A DNA stretch of 64,000 nucleotides from Dreissena polymorpha (lineage: Eukaryota > Mollusca > Bivalvia > Myida > Dreissenidae): contig NC_068359.1 in NCBI RefSeq assembly GCF_020536995.1, positions 73,417,444-73,481,443 on the forward strand. Reading direction: 5' to 3'. Position 1 is the first letter of the stretch. Each line of letters opens with the position of its first letter. The translations under genes and the position numbers were made by a program. This document shows, one piece after another, positions 1 through 11,171 of the stretch. The notes beneath the pieces are model-generated. The model did no database searches. It saw only the letters and a program-made list of their open reading frames with translations, and was not told where the DNA came from.

Positions 1-424
1 ACTCTCTTACAGGTGTAGGTGATGGCTCAATATACTGCTACAAGAAAACACAAAGTTAATAAAATGAAAATGTAAAAGAAATCTGAAAAACAGTACCAGA
101 AATATGACAGGATACAGATGCTTCCTAATTATTCCATAATTTAAGTCTTAAATGATACAAGACAATCTTTGCTCTAGACCTTTTAATGTAATTGTTACAT
201 CTAACAAAGTGCTTTCTTCCATGTATAACCCTTAAAATTGGATATGAAGTTGTTACTTTCAACATAAATGTTGTAGTTTGCAGAATTAATCTTTCGGAAA
301 GGAACAATTAGCCAATCACGAACAATCTCATCTTTCAAAAAATTGTATCTTGAACTTTTCAAACATGTATACAAGATCATTAACTTATTCATTATAGAGT
401 AGTCTACGCATATCTCAAAATTAC

Positions 425-795
425 CTCTGTTGTCTGGCTGTCACCAGTTTCTTTCCGCCATTCAGCCTCGTATTCCTCTGGTGTGGGAATCGGCAGGGGT
501 GTTGCTTGAACAGCTGGTTTGGTAAAACTGGAAGGGAGTGGATGTACCGGTTATTGTGGAAGTGGAAGGCTACTAATGTCAAGTACAGCATCAGACGACT
601 CCTTCAAACCAACAGTTGAGATGGTGAGGTCATCGATCTGATCTGCATCTTGAAATGAGTCCTCCGCCTCCTCCAAGATAATGCTCTCATCGTCTGCCTC
701 GTCTGGAACTGTCTCAAGGGTCTCTATCACCTTGACGAAATCCTCCATACGTTCCCCAGTTTGCTTGTACAGGTACTCGATGCCAATTTTTTCAC
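425..795 (-). pseudogene. Exon of an unrecognised gene, one in-frame stop
   Basis: Seen: after an acceptor (ctctacag) the minus strand is open in one frame for 123 codons to a donor (GAG|GTAATT), apart from a single TAA at 551-553. The first part reads EKIGIEYLYKQTGER, then an acidic stretch rich in D and E. After the stop, 42 further open codons give a Pro-rich segment ending EEYEAEWRKETGDSQTTE, which looks like normal coding sequence. The exon enters in phase 1 and matches the phase at the end of the upstream exon at 1524-1747, giving the joint KYTGEKIG. Inference: this is the next exon of the same gene, and the TAA is a nonsense change or allele. Alternatively the stop is the real end and the downstream open frame is residual. 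I do not recognise the family. Bases 1-424 show no feature I can support. Confidence 0.55.
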
Positions 796-1523
796 CTGTA
801 GAGTTTAACATTAAGAATTAATTCATAAATAGAAAAGTCTCACAGAAAATGTGTTTAAATGTATCTGTGATTTCAGCACCGTTCCTTCTTAAGTATCAAT
901 TAAAATCCCTTTTTATCCCATTGCTTATTTCAATGAAATGAATGTTTTTAAACAAAACAAGGCTTGTCACCATAGAATGACATTTGCCCCCTTTTTCCAC
1001 AATTTTCGAAACCCAAACGCAAAGTGTGATGGAATTTCAGACGGACAGACAGTGCGATCACTATATGCCCACCTTCGGGGGCATGAAAATATTGAAGATA
1101 ACAATCATCTTTCTTATCAAAATAAAGTCACAAGGAAAGTATAGTTTATCAAATGATATGTAACATGTTGTCTCTAAGAGTGGCTCATATGAATATGGTT
1201 ATGTACTAAATCCAATTATATATTTACAATTACGTTTACAATTTTGACAACATTTGGAAGTTGTTGATCTGGTAGGGAAGACATAGATGTGGGAAAAGGA
1301 GAAATTGATCATATTGGGCAATCCCTCATTTTCCAACAATTATGCCTAATGTCTTCTACAAGAAACTGGTTTAATTTAATTATTGTTTGGTTATGGGTTA
1401 CATCCCACTAAGTGTACATCTTGATCATTTAATTAAAACATGTTTGCAACTTAGCCTTTCTACTTATCTTTGTCTGTGTTCTTTGGAGACACAAGCTAGC
1501 TGCACGCATAAAAAATAATTTAC

Positions 1524-1747
1524 CTGTGTACTTTCTTGGCTCGGTATATGATGGGATGCTCTTCTTCAAAACCTTCCATGCCAAGGTATTGGTCGCATGT
1601 TGGATGGCAATGGCTTTCCAACAGGTGGCTTTTGGGCTGGCAATAGCTTCCCAACAGGTGGCTTTTGGGCTGACGATGGCTTTCCAACAGGTGGCTTTTG
1701 GGCTGGCAATGGCTTCCCAACAGGTAAACCGACATCCGATATCAAGG
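1524..1747 (-). CDS. Exon with four 11-residue repeats, unrecognised gene
   Basis: Seen: acceptor tatttcag, 224 nt, donor ACAG|GTAAAT. All three minus frames are open across the repeat part, so the frame was chosen by phase: only one frame joins the exon at 425-795 (phase 1 to phase 1) and runs without a stop. It reads four copies of an 11-residue unit of type SPKATCWKAIA (33 bp), then IQHATNTLAWKVLKKSIPSY, then TEPRKYTG. The Cys-Trp pair recurs in every unit. The non-repeat end has a natural composition that continues smoothly into the next exon. Inference: coding exon of the same minus-strand gene. The product is unknown; it may be a bivalve-expanded or transposon-derived family. The exon upstream that should supply two bases of the first codon was not found. 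Confidence 0.55.
1603..1727. repeat. 33 bp tandem repeat, four units, in a coding exon
   Basis: Four near-identical units containing CCAACAGGTGGCTTTTGGGC in tandem. The unit length of 33 bp keeps the reading frame. The plus strand is also open here but its product is only the repeat. Confidence 0.85.
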
Positions 1748-2263
1748 CTGAAATAGTATACTTGTTATTGTTCAGTCTCTGTATACTAAAGTCAGCAAAA
1801 TGTCCAATCAATATACTAAGACTGAACACTTTCACTGATCAGAGATGCCATACAACATGTTTGTGTCAGACAAAATTAGAAAACATGGGCTTAAACTGGT
1901 AAATTGTCCATCTTGGTCTTTAGTTGTCTGTAAAGGCTCTTGTTTGTGCGTTTAAATACAATTTTACACCATTATAAACATGATTGCAGTTATATCAGCA
2001 AATGGTCACTTATTCATGATCCTTAAAGTTGCAAATGGGTATTAGCCAAAGGAAGTTTGTCTTGCACAAGATCACTACCCCATGATTGGCTTAGTCCCAA
2101 ATTAAACAGCGACAGAATTTAACTTTTCATGATAGACTTTAATTTTTAATATATTATCCCATCCTGCTTAATCATCCAAGTTTAAAATGTATCCTGATCC
2201 CAAAGCCTAACTGCATTTAAAGGTAGTTCTTACATTTTAACTTAAGCTAAATAAGATGATAAC

Positions 2264-2346
2264 TTTTCTTTTAGCAGATTTTGTTGGTACAAAGAGCTCC
2301 CGAGATGACAATTTTCGTGCGTTCTTAGCGTCAACCTTACTTGTGC
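2264..2346 (-). pseudogene. Second copy of the 28-codon exon, weak donor
   Basis: Seen: acceptor tttcag followed by about 27 codons (TSKVDAKNARKLSSRELFVP and on to KSAKRK) clearly related to the exon at 3110-3193, with shared intron flanks about 850 bp away. At the donor this copy reads AAAAGTTATC where the other has AAAAGGTATTG. Either the donor has shifted by one base, changing phase, or it is dead. Inference: product of a local tandem duplication that included the exon. The intron sequence between (2400-3090) holds nothing else I recognise. Confidence 0.5.
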
Positions 2347-3109
2347 CTGAAAGCAACAAAATGACATTTAACTTTCATATTTATCCTTATAATGTTGATA
2401 TAAAAAGTGAAATAAATGGTTGAAGGTTAAAGATCATGGCACAAAATCCCATATCAAACACTGAAATTCAACAGAGTTCATATGATTAAGGTGCGGCTTG
2501 AGTCCTACTCCTTAAGAATAACATTACAAGATAATCTTTCAGGAATTTGCTACCAGGTGATTTTACCATGAACCTTGACCTCTTTCCTAGTTTTCACAAT
2601 GTTATCAGGAAGCAAAAAAAAGCCTATCATAGTGCGCATACAAGGGTTAATGTTACACTCCTTTAGCTGTCTATTTGGGGAAAAAGTACCGAGCAAAATG
2701 GAGATTTTTCGAGTCGCGAAATCTTCCAAATTAGTAAGAATTTTCATTGACAAAAGCATTATTTGGGCAGGGGGTTTACCAGCCATTTTGGACAAAAATC
2801 ATATAAATTATGGTTATATATATGTTGTAGGTTGTTTAAAAATTTAAAATTGAGATATAGAGTCTAATAATCGTAAGTCATAAGACACTTCTTTCTAAAA
2901 AAAATAACCATATTTGGCAAGGGGAATGGTTTCGACTATCGGACCTGTGAGATAGGCAGAAAAAGGCCTGTGTTAATTTTGAACTTGTCCTTGTTCAAGA
3001 TAGTCGTCAAGATTTGTCTCATCCAAGTTAAAAATGTATTCTGATCCCATAGCCTAATTGCATGTTAAGGAAGTTCTAACATTTCGACGTCATCTAAATA
3101 AAACAATAC

Positions 3110-3193
3110 CTTTTCGTTGAGCAGAGATTTTTGGTACAAAGAGCTCCCAAGACGATGATTTTGGTGCATTCTTAGAGTCAACCTCAAGTGTGC
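3110..3193 (-). CDS. 28-codon exon of the unrecognised minus-strand gene
   Basis: Seen: acceptor cttgctttcag, 84 nt, donor AAAAG|GTATTG. Read in phase 1 to phase 1 it gives GTLEVDSKNAPKSSSWELFV followed by PKISAQRK. The exon is symmetrical, so it could be skipped or duplicated without breaking frame. A diverged copy lies at 2264-2346. Inference: same gene as the exons at 425-795 and 1524-1747, with at least one missing exon, because phases do not join directly. No family recognised. Confidence 0.5.
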
Positions 3194-3406
3194 CTGAAAG
3201 CAACAAAATAACTAAATAAAATTTAACTTTCATATTCATCCTTTAATATGATTATGGGTGCTACCTTATTTACGGGCAAAAGCTTTTTAAGTTTTTTTGA
3301 TAACCATGTATTTTTAATAAATATATGGACATGATTGTGTTCAAAATATTATAATTGTTGCAATAATTAAGTAATGCATCTTCAACAAGGGACAAAATTG
3401 TCACAA

Positions 3407-3932
3407 AACCAGGTTTTCATTGTGGAAAAAAATCTGATAAAGGGAGACAACTCAAACTGAACTTTTGAAATGAACAAACAAAATTAACCCCCTTTGTAAG
3501 TTTGTTTTAAAATAAATCTATTTTTAGTCGTGGCGACCTTGACATTGGAGATATTGACGTGATTCTTTTGTGCGACACACCGTCCCATGATGGTGAACAA
3601 ATGTTCCAAATGATTTTAAAATCTCATAATGAATGACATAGTTATAGCCCAGACAAGCTCATTTATGGCTATTTTTTACCTTTGAACTCAAAGTGTGACC
3701 TTGACCTTGGAGATATTGACGTAATTTTTTCGCGCGACACACCGTCTAATGATGGTTAACAAATGTGCCAAATGATTTTAAAATCTCACAATGAACGACA
3801 AAGTTATGGCCCGGACAAGCTTGTTCCGCCCGCCCGCCAGCCAGCCCGCCAGCCAGCCCGCCCGCATTCGCCAATCTAATAACCAGTTTTTTCCTTCGGA
3901 AAACCTGGTTAATTCCTTCGGAAAACCTGGTT
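3407..3932. mobile_element. Dispersed TIR element with dimeric core
   Basis: Seen: AACCAGGTTTTC at 3407-3418 is the inverse of GAAAACCTGGTT at 3899-3910 and again at 3921-3932. Inside, a unit starting near GACCTTGACnTTGGAGATAT is present twice, about 162 bp apart, followed by a run of CCGCCCG / CCAGCC repeats. No ORF. I recognise this from memory as a common dispersed repeat in bivalve genomes; no target duplication is clear. Confidence 0.65.
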
Positions 3933-4023
3933 AAAAATCAATCTTAAAACAAGTTACATGTTCCTAGCTTAAAGATCTAGCATTTAAATTTTTTTTTGTT
4001 TTCTAGCCAAAGGAATTTAAAGC

Positions 4024-4113
4024 TGGTTCGGTGGCTGTGGTATAATGGATAGGGTGTCTTCTAACTTGCTTAGTCACTGGGAGGTCTCTGTATTGATCCC
4101 TTAAGTGGGAGCA
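4024..4113 (+). repeat. tRNA-derived SINE head
   Basis: Seen: a pol III A-box match TGGTATAATGG at 4038-4048 and a weaker B-box-like GGTCTCTGTATTGATCCC at 4083-4100, spaced as in a tRNA. It does not fold as a good tRNA by eye, so I call it a SINE remnant rather than a tRNA gene. Confidence 0.4.
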
Positions 4114-4170
4114 TTCTTTAGATAACCCTAAAGACATACTATGGCGTACCATTTGGGTTTTAAGTTAAGA

Positions 4171-6225
4171 AAACCTACTAGGTAAAAAGAGAAATGTACG
4201 TCCAAGTACAACAATTGTACGTCGACAAACAAATATAAAATACACTTCAAAGTACAGTACAGGCAACGTGTACTTTGACAAAAGCCACTCGTTGCGGTGT
4301 TCATTTTACGGTGTTCGCTTACCAAACGACCCCCGCGATGGGTGTTCAGATCAAATATTCGCAGGGGCTGTTTTCCATAAGGTGGACACCGCGGACCCAT
4401 AATATCTACCGCAGTGTTCATCGTGTTCGCTAGAAATAAAATAATTGAACATAAACATAGGTCGGTACCAATTTGCAGAAAGAATCTACCATGCGTTTGA
4501 ATGTTATAGGTATCATTTGGTGTCTTAAAAATTAACAACGATTACGAACAATCACAATCGATTACCGCATACATGCAAAAATTCCCGTCTCAGTCCATTA
4601 CCCGATAATCCCGAGATTTCCGATGTCATGCAAATTCTGGTCAATATTGACGATAAAAGTGTGATAGAAATGCGAAAATCACAAACGTTCGCCATATCTC
4701 TAAACTATCAAATGAATTTCTGCATATGTTTGAAACTTTCTATTTAAAGATTTGATGAAATAATAAGAACAGGTGTATTCCAACATTCGTAAATCACCTG
4801 ACGCCTAGTGTGCGCGTTGTGTAGAGTTCATGCTCTGTTACAAATTGTAGCCACAAATAAATACATGTATATATGCCCATGATATTTTCATTGTCTTTGT
4901 TCTGAACCATAAAAAGCGCGCGAAAATTGGCGTGGGTGTATTTATTTTTGACACAAAATCTTCGTAGCGCAGACAACATTGGGATCTTTTAATTTCGATT
5001 TAAAGTTTCGTAGTGAATTTCTTCTCAAGTACCGGGGTAGCTCGCGAATGATTTGGAATTGACATTTCATCTGAATAAAATAAAAATCAAACACGCTGTA
5101 ACACGCTATATTTAGATTTCATGCAACATGTACAAGTCATTTTCTGGAAATCGGGAAAATGAATCCCAATTTTGTGAAAACAAAAAGGGCAATTGAATTG
5201 ATTAACACCATAAAAGTTAATCGTATTGATCATCTAAACGCTTAGTTTTAGTTTCCGACTTAACGTACTGCCCGAGTTTAAGTACACATAAAAAATGTGC
5301 ACATAATATCTACATGTACATGAAGTATATGATTTTATTTTGTTCATGTACATTTAAAACGTGTGAATGACCCTCGCAGACAGGTGTTTACGGTGGCTGC
5401 GCAGCATCGCGGTGATCACAGGTGTTCCCGTTAACGATAGCGTGCAATCGCGGCAATTCGGGTAGCTTGTCCGCCCCGCGAAATGTCACCCATCAGGAAA
5501 ATTGAACACCGCGGACACGCGTTTTTGTCAAAGTACACATTGCCTGTACTGTATATGTATGTACGTCAAAGTACAATTTGTACTTCGACATACATGTTTG
5601 TACTTCGACGTACACATTATCTGAACAGCCAATCAAAACACTTGTCTATTGAGCCGCTTTTCCTTCAGATTTATTCATAATAAATGTAAATAAAATTTTA
5701 ATTAAGGACAAAATGAATAAAAATATCAGAATGGAAAAAAAAAACACATAGAAGTTTCAAGTATTTAATGCATGGAAAGAGATTATATGCAAATTTGAAG
5801 AAGATTCAATCGTTACCTTTTTAAAATCAAAATTATTCAGCATATTGTGAGTATTTATTCATGCAGGGCGAGTATCATGACCGTCAAGCGCATTACTGTG
5901 TAGGAAATTCCCAACGGTAACCAAACAGTTACCAAACATTAAAGGGATAAATTATGTATAATAACCTCCCCATTGGTCGTATTTTGTAATAACCATAACT
6001 TGCATAAGTCAGAGGTTATTTCCGCCATGCCAGGTCAATAAATACGCACAATATCTATAAGTAAGCGGTCGATAGTCGCATAATTTGGTATAAATAATAA
6101 TAATAATGTTCAATGTCAAATATCTCTAAAAGCAATAGATTTAATGTGTCTTTTGATTTGCTAACACTCAAGGATCAGTGAAAATTGTACGTCGAAGTAC
6201 ATTTCTAGTTCTACCTAGTAGGTCT
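4171..6225. mobile_element. Foldback-like 2 kb DNA element, non-coding
   Basis: Seen: CCTACTAGGTA at 4174-4184 faces its inverse at 6212-6222, and the match continues inward for about 40 bp (AGAAATGTAC and GTAC-rich motifs). A second inverted pair lies inside: about 4253-4400 (ACAGTACAGGCAACGTGTAC, then a GGTGTTC-rich part) against about 5470-5555. Short self-inverse motifs such as GTACGTCGAAGTAC recur near both ends. No convincing protein; the 136-codon minus frame at 4128-4538 runs across the arm and looks accidental. No target duplication identified. The class is not assigned. Confidence 0.55.
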
Positions 6226-6261
6226 TGTTGCCTTTTGACGTCATGATACGTCATACACAGT

Positions 6262-7111
6262 CAGAGCTCCAGATAAGGGTCGTATTTTCGTAATTACGAA
6301 TTATTTTCAAGTCCGTTACGCATTTATTTTAAAATCTTGTCGTACCATTAAGAATTACAAAATCAAGTTACGAATATTATTTTTACATCGGTTCGTATCA
6401 ATTTTTATTGAGTTCTTTTCTTTGCGGTGCTTATATAGAATGGTTATCGGGTTTGTTTAACAAAGCGCATTTTTTCCAACAAAAGCGGCGTATACAGACT
6501 ATCTGTCAAAAAACAATGGCGGCGCCCAGAGCGTCTTAAAAAACTGCAAAGCGTGCAAAAACACGCTTTTAACATATTGTATGCAAAGTGAGCCGAAGTT
6601 AAATGTTTAGAAAGACGTTATAGAAAAGATCTTATACGATGTTGTATGTTCAGTTGCTGACACAGTCGGAAAAGCTAAACAAAAAAGCGAGACACGACGG
6701 GTCCAAACTTAAACACAAAAAAAAAACATTGAACGAGTGGAAGGGACAAGTCCCGTGGCTAATCGTTGAAAAGATTGAAGGGGAGACCCGTTTTAATTGT
6801 GAAATATGTAAAAATTCATCTAAGGCATGCCATCTAAGCACAGTATGGGCATATGAAGGTATTTGAAAAATAAAATTGTATAATACTGAAAAGACACTGT
6901 TGAACTCGTATTTATAAAGTTGCTAGTATGTTTATTTTGATTTTTTGCATGAAAATAACCATTATTATTTATTTTTAGGTCATTTAGAAAAAATAAGAAT
7001 TATTTTCCAAAACTTAGTAGTAACGTTAAGAATAAAATTTCAGAGTTAAGAATTCTTTTTGAAAAACTGGTAGTAATTTAAGAATTTCACAAAACCTTAT
7101 CTGGAGCTCTG
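6262..7111. mobile_element. hAT-like non-autonomous DNA transposon
   Basis: Seen: inverted ends CAGAGCTCCAGATAAGG at 6262-6278 and CCTTATCTGGAGCTCTG at 7095-7111, flanked on both sides by ACAGT (6257-6261 and 7112-7116). Ends beginning CAGNG are typical of hAT elements, as is the zinc-finger fragment inside. The expected 8 bp target duplication is only 5 bp here. The element is 850 bp, far too short for a full transposase, so it depends on a partner if still mobile. Confidence 0.65.
6639..6866 (+). pseudogene. N-terminal zinc-finger fragment of a hAT-like transposase
   Basis: Seen: 75 codons, basic N-terminus (KLNKKARHDGSKLKHKKK), then WLIVEKIEGETRFNCEICKN and a final STVWAYEGI before the stop. 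The order W-L, then F-x-C-x-x-C within an acidic-basic context, fits the start of TTF/BED-type fingers of the KIAA1586/ZNF862 group of hAT proteins (established family knowledge, recalled). The rest of the finger and the catalytic domain are absent. It lies inside the TIRs at 6262 and 7111, which supports a deletion derivative of a hAT element rather than a host gene. Confidence 0.45.
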
Positions 7112-8561
7112 ACAGTCCTTCCCAAAATAATAATTTATTGCCGGCCATGAGGTCCTATAATCATGCAGCCATTTTCGGCCCAGACTGATTATTTCAGGCC
7201 CAAAAAGTAAAATATGACAACGAAAGACAAAGATGACATTTTAAACAATATTTTAATATTATCAGATTAATTTAATGCCCTGCTTGCTTACGAATTAATC
7301 GGATATAACAGGAACCAAAAGTATATGGTATCGTTTCTCTCCTTTTGCGAATCTACTCATATAGTGATGACGTAGTGTGTTATTTGCATTGACGACACAG
7401 CAAAAATCTTCGGATACCGTATATGCACGTACATTATTCAGAAAATGCAACCAATGAAAAACTGTTTTACATGATTGTAGTATTCATAAATAACTCAGTA
7501 AATTCCCACTTTTGCCTTGAAACTTTTCTGGGAATAGCTTATGGAATTGCAAATTTTGCCATAATTTTATAACCGGACACGAGGTCCGGTAATATTAGAA
7601 TCATTTCCGGATTTTCCAAATTATTTTCGGAAAAATCCGAGGACCGACGGTATTTCGGAAAGACTGCATACATGTATAGACACTTAGTACTGTTCCTACC
7701 CCGGAAACAGTTTGTTTCATCAAATGTCTCAATTAGTCCAAATAATTAGACGTAAGCTACCCCGCTTACGTCTAAACGGCTACCGTCGTTTTCCTATAGC
7801 AAATTGAGTTCACTTTAAACTTCAGTTTTTCTCGTTAAATCTTTGCTAATGCATAAAATTATCATTAATTAGAGATAAATGTGTGCGATTACCTCTTAAA
7901 TGTGTAAAAATTGTGCTTTTAAACCACTTATGTACATTTTTAAAAATAAACATACACAACACACGAAATGTGTTTGTCGTTTATAGAATTACATTGAATT
8001 ATCTTGAACGAAATTATTTTTTGAATAGGTTACACATAACCAATTGTTGTTGTACAACAAACCACATCACTTTTTAGCTTTCTGTACTCTTTAATTAAAT
8101 GGAACCTATATGTGTGTGTTAAAACTACCAGTTGTATCACGGAGTGTATATTGTTAGGAGATGAATCGAGTATTTGACCCTTACTGTAGTAAATTCAATC
8201 TTATGCACAAACTATTCATCCGATTTTATTGGTTTATACGTTATCTTGTTGCTTATTAATTCCTCTTTCAAAAAATATACGTTTTAGTATATTCCCGTTG
8301 TTATTAATGGATTTATAGCGAGATAAACTCAAGAAATACACATTTTATGTTTTACCAACGCGCGTTTTACCGTATTGTGGCTATCGATCTTGTACAATTA
8401 GCGTACAGCGAAGCGCCGAGGTTATACATTTTGATGTACCCACTCACGTCTTTTGTTGAATTATAGTTTCATTTCTCAGCCGATTTTGACAAATTATATA
8501 TCATTAGAAAGCTTACGTTACGTAGTAAACAGATATATAAATATATATTAAGTTTTTCTTC
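7112..8561. other. Non-coding, no feature found
   Basis: AT-rich sequence without an ORF of coding character. I see no long repeat pair inside this stretch. Confidence 0.5.
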
Positions 8562-8799
8562 TGATTTCGACAGCCCGGCGAGTTATAACTTTAACTTTTG
8601 CAAATATACCGTTTTGGAGTTTTAGAATCTAGATTTACGGTTGACATGTTCGTACTTAATACCAATTTGTAGCGTTCTTTTGATTTCGACAGCCCGGCGA
8701 GTTATAACTTTAACTTTTGCAAATATCATACCGTTTTGGAGTTTTAGAATCTAGATTTACGGTTGACATGTTCGTACTTAATACCAATTTGTAGCGTTT
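8562..8799. repeat. 119 bp tandem duplication
   Basis: Two adjacent copies starting TGATTTCGACAGCCCGGCGA at 8562 and 8681. They are nearly identical; the second copy has three extra bases (cat) after TTGCAAATAT. The near identity suggests a recent event. Confidence 0.9.
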
Positions 8800-9370
8800 A
8801 TATTTGGAGTTCAGTTTCAAAAATTACATCTTGCTTAGAAGAATAGAATTCTGTATACGATAGAAAAAAAAAATTGTTTAAAAACGAAAGTAATTAAGGA
8901 ATGAAGGCGGAAGAAAGTAGCGCGCGTTCCTAACGCACTGAACTGATGCTACGGTCTTGGCGATTATGCTTTTGTTAAGAAACCGGCCATTGAATTTCCT
9001 TTGCCATGATTATTATATTTTTTATGGAATATATTGTAGTATTTTGTTCACGAAACATATCAATAAAGCTTATTATAAATAAATCTTAATAAATTAACGA
9101 TTTCAGCATTTGTTTATAACACAGAAAGGGTGTTAAATTTATGATGAAACAGCGTATATAGCGGACCCTCTCGATTTTATTCGGCTTTGCATGCATACTT
9201 GAAATAAAATGGGTGTCAAAAACATTCATCGTTTGCTGTTAATTATCAACGAGGGAATTATGTATAATTATATGAAATGTTATTTACCTTAAATTATCAA
9301 TTTATTAAAGATTCTTGAAAATCACGGTCGGTGTTACGCGGGTCATTTCGTATTTTGACATCAGGGCATC

Positions 9371-9493
9371 ATGTCCAACTATTCAAAATCAGATTTTTTC
9401 CACTGGGACGATGACGGCTTAGATTTAGACAGGCAGACAGATAGTTTATTCAGACTTATACAACAGTACATCGTCTTCAACTCAAATATATAA
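9371..9493 (+). CDS. Short ORF of coding appearance, unrecognised
   Basis: Forty codons from ATG: MSNYSKSDFFHWDDDGLDLD, then RQTDSLFRLIQQYIVF and a stop. The acidic HWDDDGLDLD composition is unlike the surrounding AT-rich sequence. It could be the N-terminus of a lost transposase, or chance. No family assigned. Confidence 0.2.
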   Translation: MSNYSKSDFFHWDDDGLDLDRQTDSLFRLIQQYIVFNSNI

Positions 9494-10625
9494 ATTATTT
9501 TTAGACGAATTGTTAGGTGATTACACATATAGCAGTGATGATTATGAGAATGTTGCCATGTTTCTTATCCGTGTAATCTAGAGTCCGTGGTTTGAACATT
9601 TTTATCGCGGTGTTCAATAAAAGATATCTCAATAATCTTGTTTATTGATAGATCTGTGGTTTTATTGCCCCTGTGTTCAGCACAAACCAATTGTGTCGTT
9701 ATGATCAGATACTGTGCCGACCAATACTAAATAACACTATGGTGTCATACGCCACAGCAGGGACCTATACTTGTGATCATGGAGTCTAAGTGCAAGACTT
9801 AAAAAAGTATGTTGTTTCGCTTGCGGTTGTTAAAGCCAAAACGGGGCTTCCCAGCTGGCACAGCTGCTGATATTCAGATCTGAATACTTAAACTAATTTA
9901 GACCTTATTCTTAACCGTTGCGCGTTTTACGATATCGGATTTTAGGCGGGAATACAACTTACTGAAACTATTCAATTTCTTATACAACATTAAGCATATT
10001 AACAGTTATTGAAATTAACAATATCAGCGACATATTTTTAAAGACTAAACGCCTTTTCAAGTATCGAATTTAACATGTCAATAAAATATATTAATACCAA
10101 AAAAGGTTTCATTTAATATTGTTCACATTAAACCTTAAAATGAAAGTGTCGCTTTAACTATTTTCCGTGTCTTATTAAGCCGCGAATCGTTTGCTAAAAA
10201 CAGTTAACAAAAAGGGCTACACGTTCTCATTCTTAATGAAATACAAAAATAAGTATAACATAATTAATAACGTCCATAAACACACACAGCAAGATCAAAG
10301 TTTTAATGGAAAACTACTATGACATTCCACGTAAATCACGTAAATTATTATTTTCGTCTAAATCGAATACTATATATTGAAAAACAATGTATTTATAACC
10401 GACCAATGAGGTAACATTATGCAACTTTCAATTTACACAGTGCTATATGGCAACAATATGGAATTTGAACAGTGGTAGTGTTTTAAGGACTGGACTATCA
10501 TTACTTGTAAGTTTGTATAAACATTTTTCTAATGCAATTAGTAAAATAATGTTTATATTTTATGTTTAATAATTTATTGCATGATTATTCTGTGCTGTTA
10601 TATGAATTTGATGCCGTTAAAGCTG

Positions 10626-10705
10626 CCGACATGAATTCATGTCGGAACGATGCTATTGCAAAATAACGTTAAACGATATGAGGTCGATGTAAATCGACCT
10701 CATAT
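10626..10705. other. Two perfect palindromes
   Basis: CCGACATGAATTCATGTCGG at 10626-10645 is a perfect 20 bp palindrome. Thirty bases on, ATATGAGGTCGAT (10676-10688) and ATCGACCTCATAT (10693-10705) form a perfect 13 bp stem with a 4-base loop. Confidence 0.8.
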
Positions 10706-11105
10706 TTATAGGAGTAATGTCTCAATCAACTTGACAGCTTGCTAAAGCAGTTGCATTTAGCATACAGTACACTGATTTAACAATCAAAATCGTGTGATGT
10801 GTCAAATCAATTTTGATTGACAAATTTGACAGGATTTTTTTAAATCCAATAAGTTTAAGGCTGTTAAATAACACACATTACGTATTGAAAGCCATACCTG
10901 GAACTTTCGTCTGTATACCACTGACTTCATCAGAAGAATGATTTCTACTGTTGGGAAACGTTTACACCGCTAATTGTCTTCTTATTTATTATCAATGCAT
11001 AATTATGTGTAACAGCATAACAACATACTTGTTTCGCAATTTAAATATTTAATAAATACATGTATCTGGCAGGTTTCTAATTTTCTTTCGCAAACTATTG
11101 TTGAA

Positions 11106-11171
11106 TACCGTAAAACGTTGTGTATAAGGCCCCAAATTTATTTTCAAAAACCTGATGCGCGTTATGCACAA
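11106..11171 (+). repeat. Remnant of a short dispersed repeat
   Basis: TACCGTAAAACGTTGTGTAT followed by GATGCGCGTTATGC. Related motifs occur at 13853-13974. Probably truncated copies of one short inverted-repeat element. Confidence 0.3.

Larger units (their letters stand above)
8800..11105. other. Non-coding stretch with one short ORF and two palindromes
   Basis: Apart from the short ORF at 9371-9493 and the stem-loops at 10626-10705, I see only AT-rich sequence with occasional TTTTACG-type motifs shared with nearby repeats. Confidence 0.5.

Noticed and set aside
1566-1835. PVGKP-type minus frame of 89 codons
   Set aside because: It ends in TGA before the donor and does not join the next exon in phase; another frame does.
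4024-4113. Functional tRNA gene
   Set aside because: A and B boxes are present but the stems do not pair by eye; a SINE head is likelier. The same applies at 20169-20270.
4128-4538. 136-codon minus frame
   Set aside because: Lies across the end of a non-coding foldback-like element, has no domain, and the same arm appears in inverse near 5.5 kb without a frame.
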